From Maribacter sp. (GTDB taxonomy: Bacteria > Bacteroidota > Bacteroidia > Flavobacteriales > Flavobacteriaceae), in assembly GCA_018679695.1 (NCBI GenBank), contig JAHHKH010000119.1, forward strand, positions 1 through 7,400: a stretch of DNA of 7,400 bases, given 5' to 3'. Numbering within the stretch: the stretch's first letter is position 1; each line of letters starts with the position of its first letter. Below are positions 1-5,716 of this stretch, in pieces. The notes below the pieces were generated by a model that worked only from the letters and a program-made list of their open reading frames with translations, searched no databases and was not told the DNA's origin. Both the position numbers and the translations under genes were made by a program.

Positions 1-1841
1 TCTTCACCGTTTGGTGAAGCGCCAGCCTGTTGGGCTTCGGCCTGTGCTTTGTACATTTCCTCAGAGGCTACCTTCCATGCTTCATTGATTTTCTCCAAGG
101 CTGGAGTAATCAAAGCTACATCCTTGCTCTCATAAGCTTTTTTCAATTCTTCCAAAGCATCTTCGATGGGCTTTTTCTTGTCATCGGATAATTTCTCGCC
201 AAACTCGGACAATTGTTTTTCAGTCTGGAAGATCATACCGTCTGCTTCATTCAATTTATCAGCAGTTTCCTTGGCTTTCTTATCGGACTCCGCATTGGCT
301 TCTGCCTCGGATTTCATTTTTTGGATTTCCTCTTCGGTCAATCCAGAAGAAGCCTCGATACGAATATCCTGCGTTTTGTTCGTAGCCTTATCGGTTGCGG
401 AAACCTTGATGATACCATTGGCATCAATATCAAAGGTTACCTCAATCTGAGGCGTACCTCTTTGTGCAGGCGGAATTCCATCTAAATGGAAACGTCCAAT
501 TGTCTTGTTGTCCGCAGCCATTGGTCTTTCCCCTTGTAGCACATGTATTTCAACAGAAGGCTGGTTATCAGCTGCTGTAGAGAATATCTGTGATTTCTTG
601 GTAGGGATCGTGGTATTCGCATCGATCAATTTGGTCATTACGCTTCCCATAGTCTCAATTCCCAACGAAAGTGGAGTAACATCCAATAACAAGACGTCTT
701 TGACATCACCGGTTAAAACACCTCCTTGAATAGCTGCACCTACGGCAACAACCTCATCTGGGTTTACCCCTTTCGATGGTTTTTTGCCAAAGAATTTTTC
801 AACAGCCTCTTGTACGGCAGGGATACGGGTAGAACCACCCACAAGGATGATCTCGTCAATATCACTTTTCGACAAACCTGCGGCCTTCAATGCAGTTGCG
901 CAGGGCTCAATGGTTCTTTTTACCAAATCGGCAATCAATTGCTCGAATTTTGATCTTGATAATGTACGAACCAAGTGCTTTGGTCCTGAGGCCGTTGCAG
1001 TAACGTAAGGTAAATTTATTTCGGTCTGTGCAGAAGAAGACAATTCAATCTTGGCTTTTTCAGCTGCTTCACGCAAACGTTGCAAAGCCATGGCATCATC
1101 ACGAAGATCAATGCTTTCGTCTTTCTTGAACTCTTCAGCCAACCAATCGATAATTTTTTGATCCACATCATCGCCCCCTAAATGGGTATCGCCATCTGTA
1201 GACAATACTTCGAAAACACCATCTCCCAATTCCAAGATGGAAACGTCATGTGTACCCCCACCAAAGTCAAATACAACAATCTTTTGATCCGTGTGTTTTT
1301 TATCCATACCATAAGCCAGTGAAGCCGCGGTTGGTTCATTGATGATACGTTCTACTTTAAGTCCGGCAATCTCACCTGCTTCTTTGGTAGCCTGTCTTTG
1401 TGCATCATTAAAGTAAGCTGGTACTGTAATAACCGCACGGCTAACATCCTGGCCTAAATAATCCTCAGCGGTTTTCTTCATTTTCTGAAGGATCATGGCT
1501 GAAAGCTCTTGGGGCGTATACAAACGACCGTCTATATCTACCCTTGGCGTATTATTGTCACCCTTTACCACCTTATAAGGCACCCTATCCGCTTCTTTTT
1601 TAGACTCGGAGAATTTGTTGCCCATAAAACGTTTAATTGAATAAACGGTTTTTTCAGGGTTGGTCACCGCTTGTCTTTTGGCAGGATCACCCACTTTGAT
1701 TTCACCACCTTCTACGAATGCGATAACCGATGGCGTGGTACGCTTACCCTCGGCATTGGGGATTACAACAGGCTCGTTACCTTCCATCACGGAGACGCAG
1801 GAGTTGGTCGTACCCAAATCTATACCTATAATTTTGCTCAT
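1..1841 (-). CDS. dnaK: Molecular chaperone DnaK (Hsp70), C-terminal end cut by window
   Basis: This is the cytoplasmic ATP-driven Hsp70 chaperone, which binds exposed hydrophobic peptides and works with DnaJ and GrpE. The minus strand reads from an ATG at 1841-1839 for 613 complete codons without a stop and runs off the left edge. The start gives MSKIIGIDLGTTNSCV, the canonical phosphate-1 loop. The phosphate-2 motif DFGGGTHD covers residues 192-199, with Thr197 matching the known autophosphorylation threonine (T199 in E. coli). INEPTAASLAYG is also present. The interdomain linker DVLLLDVTP starts at residue 382, followed by the substrate-binding beta domain and a Lys/Glu/Ala-rich helical lid. 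The last residues seen (QQAGASPNGE) belong to the disordered tail. Family members of this phylum are about 630-640 residues, so roughly 20-25 residues are missing. The His in GGGTHD, where E. coli has Phe, is usual for this phylum. No grpE or dnaJ lies upstream, so dnaK appears to have its own promoter. Confidence 0.98.
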   Translation of the reverse strand, partial: MSKIIGIDLGTTNSCVSVMEGNEPVVIPNAEGKRTTPSVIAFVEGGEIKVGDPAKRQAVTNPEKTVYSIKRFMGNKFSESKKEADRVPYKVVKGDNNTPRVDIDGRLYTPQELSAMILQKMKKTAEDYLGQDVSRAVITVPAYFNDAQRQATKEAGEIAGLKVERIINEPTAASLAYGMDKKHTDQKIVVFDFGGGTHDVSILELGDGVFEVLSTDGDTHLGGDDVDQKIIDWLAEEFKKDESIDLRDDAMALQRLREAAEKAKIELSSSAQTEINLPYVTATASGPKHLVRTLSRSKFEQLIADLVKRTIEPCATALKAAGLSKSDIDEIILVGGSTRIPAVQEAVEKFFGKKPSKGVNPDEVVAVGAAIQGGVLTGDVKDVLLLDVTPLSLGIETMGSVMTKLIDANTTIPTKKSQIFSTAADNQPSVEIHVLQGERPMAADNKTIGRFHLDGIPPAQRGTPQIEVTFDIDANGIIKVSATDKATNKTQDIRIEASSGLTEEEIQKMKSEAEANAESDKKAKETADKLNEADGMIFQTEKQLSEFGEKLSDDKKKPIEDALEELKKAYESKDVALITPALEKINEAWKVASEEMYKAQAEAQQAGASPNGE

Positions 1842-1888
1842 TATGTCTATTTTAAAATATTAATGCTTCTATTTTTGTGTCGGTATGA

Positions 1889-1936
1889 GAATGACAAACA
1901 ATATGCCAAGGGGCAAAAACTGACATGATGTCATTC
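1889..1936. promoter_or_regulatory. Nested inverted repeats upstream of dnaK, possible operator
   Basis: Two signals share the same half-site. The first is a perfect 13-base palindrome, TGACATGATGTCA, at 1921-1933. The second is an 8-base inverted pair, GAATGACA at 1889-1896 and TGTCATTC at 1929-1936, with centres 40 bases apart, about four helical turns. Between them lies TGCC AAGG GGCA (1904-1915). The promoter-proximal GAATGACA overlaps the candidate -12 element, a geometry that would suit a repressor or looping regulator. No CIRCE element (TTAGCACTC-N9-GAGTGCTAA) is present. Binding by any protein is inferred. Confidence 0.4.
1894..1909 (-). promoter_or_regulatory. Candidate sigma-54-like -24/-12 promoter of dnaK
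   Basis: Read on the minus strand, the sequence is TTGGCA, six bases, then TTGT. The sigma-54 consensus is TTGGCA, six bases, then TTGC, so the -24 element is perfect and the spacing exact. The last base of the -12 GC pair is T instead of C, which normally weakens such promoters. A start site about 12 bases downstream would leave a leader of roughly 40 bases before the dnaK ATG. I found no convincing Bacteroidota housekeeping promoter (TTG, then TAnnTTTG) at proper spacing in this stretch. The assignment rests on pattern matching alone. Confidence 0.4.
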
Positions 1937-2246
1937 AAAACTTAAATCAATCAACGGTTATGATGCCTAAATGTGAATTAATTTGGTATTGAAGAAGACG
2001 GCTGAGGACGATTTTGGTCTAATTAATAATTCCTATTTTGAATTGCTCTGACAATTATTTAAGAAATCATGTGAAGAAATACGATCTTTAGATGGACTTG
2101 CGTTTTATTTTTCAATTAAATAACCCCTATAAATTACCTCTATACCCATAATTACAAATTACTTACTTTTATACTGCTTGGTTTCTTGGTGAGAATCCTA
2201 GCTAACACTTTTAAAAAGTTAAGAATTATAAAATTGAATTATCGAT
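1937..2246. other. Intergenic gap between divergent dnaK and the 2247 gene
   Basis: This AT-rich stretch lies between divergently transcribed genes and must hold the promoter of the rightward cluster. Only very short open frames (about 20 codons or fewer) were seen, and no RNA gene was recognised. The one structured item near the gene start is the palindrome ACTTTTAAAAAGT at 2207-2219, about 27 bases before the ATG. It is simple AT-rich sequence and could be chance. I could not place a -33/-7 promoter with confidence. Confidence 0.5.
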
Positions 2247-2789
2247 ATGGACAAAGCGCTTCAAACAATGATTGATAATATGCCCGAAAAAACGGGGAAA
2301 TCCCTGAATGAGTGGAAGAAACTACTTAAAACCAAGACTTTCACCAAACATTCGGAAGCTGTTAATTTTCTTAAAAAAGAATATGCGGTAACCCACGGCT
2401 TTGCCAATACCATAGTTACTTTATCAAAAAATGAAAATGAAGGCCCTGAGGACCATGTTAAAAACCAGTACCAAGGCAAAGAGGGATTAATCCCTATTTA
2501 TGAAAGACTATTGACAGTCGTCAAAGCTTTTGGTCAGGACGTTACCGTTACCCCAAAAAAAGCGAGCGTGAGTATTATTAGGAAAAGACAATTTGCGTTA
2601 ATAAAACCAGCAACTAAAACCAGAATAGATCTGGGCTTAAAATTAAAGGACAAGCCAATTACTGACCGATTGGGAAATTCAGGGCCTTTTGGATCTATGT
2701 GTACACACCGGGTACAATTAACATCGGCCGAGCAAATTGATGGTCAACTTATTGAATGGCTCCAGGAAGCCTATGAAAAAGCGGATTAG
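2247..2789 (+). CDS. DUF4287 and DUF5655 domain-containing protein
   Basis: This is a 180-residue soluble protein of unknown function, with no signal peptide or membrane segment, so probably cytoplasmic. Residues about 3-60 match the DUF4287 pattern: a short helical domain with KTGKSLNEWKKLL, then the TKHSEAVNFLKKEY and HGFANTI segments. Residues about 78-176 match DUF5655: IPIYERLLTVVKAFG, a basic strand region SIIRKRQFALIKPATKTRIDLGL, then DRLGNSGPFGSMCTHRVQL and a closing WLQEAYEK helix. This two-domain arrangement is a known one and the length is normal for it. No catalytic residues can be named. The ATG at 2247 is preceded by an A/T-rich leader without a Shine-Dalgarno sequence, as is common in this phylum. 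The downstream gene starts within ten bases of, or overlaps, its stop, so the gene probably heads a small operon. The domain names come from remembered family patterns, not from a search. Confidence 0.85.
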   Translation: MDKALQTMIDNMPEKTGKSLNEWKKLLKTKTFTKHSEAVNFLKKEYAVTHGFANTIVTLSKNENEGPEDHVKNQYQGKEGLIPIYERLLTVVKAFGQDVTVTPKKASVSIIRKRQFALIKPATKTRIDLGLKLKDKPITDRLGNSGPFGSMCTHRVQLTSAEQIDGQLIEWLQEAYEKAD

Positions 2790-2796
2790 AGTTGTA

Positions 2797-3207
2797 ATGA
2801 AAGGCTACCTGAAATTCAAAAACCTACACCTGATTTTGTCAATTCTGATTGTTGCACCGGTTGCATTGATTTATGGGCTGTTCCAGGAACAGGTCCTACC
2901 TATGTTTTTTGATTTTCATGTGGAAACCACGGACTTGAAAAATGTGTTTAGGGCCATTATGTTTTTGTACTTAGGAATGGTACTTATTTGGATTCAGGGA
3001 ATTCTAAAACCTGAATTATGGGAAACTGCAACATTAGTGAATATTGTATTTATGGGAGGCCTGGGACTAGGGAGACTGTTAAGTTTACTCTTGGACGGAA
3101 TTCCTTCACCTCCATTTGCCATCGGATTGATTGGCGAATTAGCACTTGCTTTTTTAGGATTCTATCAATTCAAAAAAGCAGCACAGAATACGCATTTCAT
3201 AAAATAG
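2797..3207 (+). CDS. DUF4345-family four-helix membrane protein
   Basis: This is a 136-residue integral inner-membrane protein of unknown function. Hydrophobic helices lie at about 9-29, 50-70, 78-98 and 107-125. The stretches LILSILIVAPVALIYGL, DLKNVFRAIMFLYLGM and FMGGLGLGRLLSLLLDGIPS fit the DUF4345 family, whose most conserved part is the GGL-GR-LS-DG-PS segment between helices 3 and 4. I chose the ATG at 2797, seven bases after the preceding stop, because the protein then begins shortly before the first helix. An in-frame ATG at 2773 would add MKKRIRVV and overlap the upstream gene. An ATG at 2737 is unlikely because it overlaps that gene by 53 bases. The next gene begins four bases after this stop, supporting one transcript. 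No substrate or partner can be read from the sequence. Confidence 0.85.
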   Translation: MKGYLKFKNLHLILSILIVAPVALIYGLFQEQVLPMFFDFHVETTDLKNVFRAIMFLYLGMVLIWIQGILKPELWETATLVNIVFMGGLGLGRLLSLLLDGIPSPPFAIGLIGELALAFLGFYQFKKAAQNTHFIK

Positions 3208-3211
3208 CATA

Positions 3212-3688
3212 ATGAAAAAGTGGGTTTTGTATATAATATCGCTCGGCTTTGCAGCTTATTGGGCTTCGAATCTATTATTGTGGTTTCCTTGGAGTTATAG
3301 CACCGAATTGGGAATAGCTCTAATGTTGACGGTAGCGCCCATTTTGTGGGCGTATATAGTTTTTCTAGGACTTAAATCCTGTCCTAAAATGAATTTGTTC
3401 AATGGTGCTGCCATCATAGCATTGATTTTCCTTTTATTGGCCGTAATATTGGATTATATCTTCTTCGCGCTAATTAGAAATGCAAGGGAACAACTATATC
3501 ATCCTACTACCTTTTACGGTTATGCATTTTTAATAGTATTACCTTTTATTATAGCCCTGATGTATAAAAACAAGATGCGGCTATTGAAAAAAAAGACAAC
3601 ATATAGCATTATTCTAAAGACCTCGATAAGTGGTATGGCCTGTTTAGCCCTATTGACCTTGATAATCATCTTGGGCATCAAAATATAA
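3212..3688 (+). CDS. Unrecognised five-helix membrane protein
   Basis: I do not recognise this 158-residue protein. It begins MKKWVLYIISLGFAAYWASN and is mostly hydrophobic. Likely membrane helices lie at about 5-25, 32-54, 63-88, 100-118 and 133-157. The connecting segments are a WFPWSYSTE loop (24-32), LKSCPKMN (54-61), a polar stretch IRNAREQLYHPTT (88-100) and a basic loop YKNKMRLLKKKTT (118-130). By the positive-inside rule the basic loop is probably cytoplasmic. No catalytic motif, transporter signature or metal-binding cluster stands out. The ATG lies four bases after the DUF4345 stop, so the two are almost certainly translated from one message and may act in the same membrane process. 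It appears to be the last gene of the cluster, since more than 300 bases follow before the next gene. Confidence 0.8.
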   Translation: MKKWVLYIISLGFAAYWASNLLLWFPWSYSTELGIALMLTVAPILWAYIVFLGLKSCPKMNLFNGAAIIALIFLLLAVILDYIFFALIRNAREQLYHPTTFYGYAFLIVLPFIIALMYKNKMRLLKKKTTYSIILKTSISGMACLALLTLIIILGIKI

Positions 3689-3775
3689 TTAGAATTACGA
3701 TGGTAGCCTATAACAAATTATCCAAGGGTTTTCTTGATTAAATTACCACGTTTTACATTATCCTTGCACTATTCC

Positions 3776-3805
3776 AATCGATTAAATAATGGGTCGATTT
3801 TTTTT
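3776..3805 (+). terminator. Possible weak intrinsic terminator after the three-gene cluster
   Basis: AATCGA (3776-3781) can pair with TCGATT (3794-3799) across a 12-base loop, and the 3' arm runs straight into eight consecutive T residues (3798-3805). The position, about 90 bases after the last stop of the cluster, is reasonable. The stem is only six base pairs and the loop is large, so it may be weak or not a terminator at all. Confidence 0.3.
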
Positions 3806-3860
3806 CGAACTGCATAAGAAACCATGGGATAAAAGTTGTGCTATAAATTGTCCCCATAAG

Positions 3861-3883
3861 CTAAAAATCTTACGTATTTTTAG
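3861..3883. repeat. AT-rich inverted repeat upstream of the 4050 gene
   Basis: CTAAAAA (3861-3867) and TTTTTAG (3877-3883) form a perfect 7-base inverted repeat around a 9-base centre that contains the palindrome TACGTA (3871-3876). It sits about 165-190 bases upstream of the lipoprotein start. It could be a regulator binding site or a chance AT-rich structure. No regulator gene lies nearby to support the first reading. Confidence 0.3.
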
Positions 3884-4049
3884 GTCAGGTTACGGATATG
3901 GTTTAATTGATCTGGCTTAATTTATTTAGCATTACTTAATTCGGTTTTAGTGGTATATTCAATTAAAATATAGTTCAATGCTAAAATGGTGGAAAAGTTC
4001 TGGGTTAAAACCATTTTGTTTTATATACCCTACCATAAAAAATAGAAAA

Positions 4050-5636
4050 ATGAAAAACGTCCCTATCAAAGTTCTTTGCATTGGTTTTCTCTTGCTACTA
4101 ATTGCTTGTAAACAAAAACAGGCGGCGGATAACACGACGATTGGCACTTCCCATCTTGTTTCTGATTTCTATAAGGCACCTGCTTTTGAAAATGACAATC
4201 GCATGGAAAAAATCACAGAGCTTGAGCAAGAAATTCAAGAGATAATGGTTGAACATGCCAGTTCTAACAATATCCCAGGTATAGCCTATGGTATAGTCGT
4301 GGACAATAAATTGGCCATTGCTTCGGCAACCGGACATATTAATCGGGAAACCCAATTTCTAGCGGAAACAACTTCCGCTTTTCGAATTGCATCAATGACA
4401 AAGAGTTTTACTGCAATGGCTATATTAAAGTTAAGGGATGAAGGAAAATTATCACTAAGTGATCCAGCAAGTAAATACATACCTGAAATGAATACTTTGG
4501 AATACCTTACCAATGATTCCCCAGTTATAGATATTGAAAATCTCTTAACCATGACGGCCGGATTTCCCGAAGATAATCCATGGGGAGACAGACAATTAGA
4601 TGAAACCGACCAGATGCTTATAAATCTAATTGAGCAAGGCATATCTTTCTCGAATGTACCTTCCCATCATTATGAATATAGTAATACAGGATATGCCATG
4701 CTAGGTAAAATTATAACCAATATTACCAGTCTACCTTATCAGGAGTATATTCGGGAACACATTTTAAAACCCCTAGGGATGAACAATACCTATTGGGAAT
4801 TTAATAATATTCCCGAAGAACTATTGGCAATAGGTTATCGATGGGAAGACGAGCAATGGAAGTTAGAGCCCATGCTTCATGATGGATCTTTTGGCGCCAT
4901 GGGCGGCTTAATCACATCCATAGAGGATTTTAGAAAATATGTTAGTTTTCACCTCTCTGCCTGGCCTCCCAAAAATGGTCCGGACAATGGCCCCATCAAG
5001 CGAAGTTCTTTAAGGGAAATGCATACGCCACAATTTACAAGACTGAATTCAGGTGCAGTGGATTTTAATGGTGACCCTTGTGCAGCCCTATCGGGTTATG
5101 GTTACGGATTAAGTATTTCGAAAGATTGCAAATCAATTTTAAGGGTTCGGCATGGCGGGGCGCTACCTGGTTTTGGCAGTAATTATGTCTTTTACCCAGA
5201 ATATGGTATTGGAATAATGGCATTTGGAAACCTAACCTATACTGGCCCATTGCCAGCAGGCAAAATTGAAAAACTACTATTTGAAATCGCCGAATTGAAA
5301 CCTCGCCAACTTCCTATATCAAATATATTAGCGAAGCGCCAAGAGCAAGTACAGCAGTTGATCCAAACCTGGGATACAGCAATTGAAAAGGAAATAGTTG
5401 CAGAGAACTTCTATCTCGATGAATCCCGTGATCATCGTAAAAGGAAATTTCAGGAGATTTTTGAAAAAGCTGGGGGAATTAAGAAAATAGACAAAATTGA
5501 GCCATGGAACCAGTTGAGGGGAATTTTTAAAATTCATACTGAAAATGGTATCATCCAAGTATACTTTTCCCTGACTCCGGAAAAAGAGCCCAAGGTTCAA
5601 AACCTTTATGTTGCATATGAACCGAATGAAGAATAA
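4050..5636 (+). CDS. Serine beta-lactamase-family (class C/PBP-like) hydrolase, lipoprotein
   Basis: This is a 528-residue exported serine hydrolase of the beta-lactamase/transpeptidase-like superfamily. The ATG at 4050 gives MKNVPIKVLCIGFLLLLIAC, a lipoprotein signal with Cys20 as the predicted lipidated residue. The frame stays open back to an ATG at 3978, but that start would bury the signal, and 4050 has an A-rich leader typical of this phylum. The three superfamily motifs are all present and ordered: SMTK with nucleophile Ser115 and Lys118, YSN at Tyr210-Asn212, and HGG at 368-370 in place of KTG. This set is typical of class C-like esterases, D-aminopeptidases and PBP4-like proteins, so true antibiotic resistance cannot be assumed. 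The catalytic domain spans about 60-415. A further region of about 110 residues (about 420-528), with mixed helix and strand character, is unrecognised. Predicted location is the cell envelope, facing either periplasm or surface. The substrate is unknown. Confidence 0.92.
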   Translation: MKNVPIKVLCIGFLLLLIACKQKQAADNTTIGTSHLVSDFYKAPAFENDNRMEKITELEQEIQEIMVEHASSNNIPGIAYGIVVDNKLAIASATGHINRETQFLAETTSAFRIASMTKSFTAMAILKLRDEGKLSLSDPASKYIPEMNTLEYLTNDSPVIDIENLLTMTAGFPEDNPWGDRQLDETDQMLINLIEQGISFSNVPSHHYEYSNTGYAMLGKIITNITSLPYQEYIREHILKPLGMNNTYWEFNNIPEELLAIGYRWEDEQWKLEPMLHDGSFGAMGGLITSIEDFRKYVSFHLSAWPPKNGPDNGPIKRSSLREMHTPQFTRLNSGAVDFNGDPCAALSGYGYGLSISKDCKSILRVRHGGALPGFGSNYVFYPEYGIGIMAFGNLTYTGPLPAGKIEKLLFEIAELKPRQLPISNILAKRQEQVQQLIQTWDTAIEKEIVAENFYLDESRDHRKRKFQEIFEKAGGIKKIDKIEPWNQLRGIFKIHTENGIIQVYFSLTPEKEPKVQNLYVAYEPNEE

Positions 5637-5716
5637 TGAAGTTATGAATGCCCCCAAATAATTAGGAATTAAACGGGAATACAAGGATTATAAATTAAAG
5701 ATCGGCCTGTCTGCTC

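Larger units (their letters stand above)
3689..4049. other. Intergenic gap before the beta-lactamase-family gene
   Basis: This AT-rich gap separates the three-gene cluster from the next rightward gene. It should hold the end of the first transcript and the promoter of the second. It contains a weak terminator-like hairpin with a T-run near 3776-3805 and an inverted repeat at 3861-3883. The only open frame of note is 43 codons (3789-3920), which I do not support as a gene. I saw no riboswitch or RNA gene, and could not place a -33/-7 promoter with confidence. Confidence 0.5.

Noticed and set aside
1245..1271. His in place of the usual Phe in the DnaK GGGT(F)D motif as a possible functional change
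   Set aside because: From knowledge of the family, DFGGGTHD is the normal form in flavobacterial DnaK, so this is a lineage marker and not an anomaly.
166..1928. Several plus-strand open frames of 67-94 codons
   Set aside because: They lie antisense to dnaK or straddle its start, encode compositionally odd peptides with no family resemblance, and disappear as explanations once the continuous dnaK frame is read on the minus strand.
1842..2246. CIRCE/HrcA operator or a housekeeping -33/-7 promoter for dnaK
   Set aside because: No TTAGCACTC-type inverted repeat is present. The nearest TAnnTTTG-like string (TATTGTTTG) has one base too many, and its upstream TTTTTG is about ten bases away, where roughly twenty are needed.
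3789..3920. Open frame of 43 codons with two Cys in the intergenic gap
   Set aside because: It begins inside the terminator-like hairpin, has no recognisable motif, and is within the length expected by chance.
3978..4049. Longer start for the beta-lactamase-family protein at 3978, adding 24 residues
   Set aside because: The added residues would precede and bury a textbook lipoprotein signal (basic start, hydrophobic core, LLIAC). The ATG at 4050 also has the A-rich leader expected in this phylum.
3959..4147. Minus-strand 62-codon frame with a hydrophobic stretch
   Set aside because: It is antisense to the lipoprotein signal region; its hydrophobic run overlaps the complement of that AT-rich leader and signal, and nothing else supports it.
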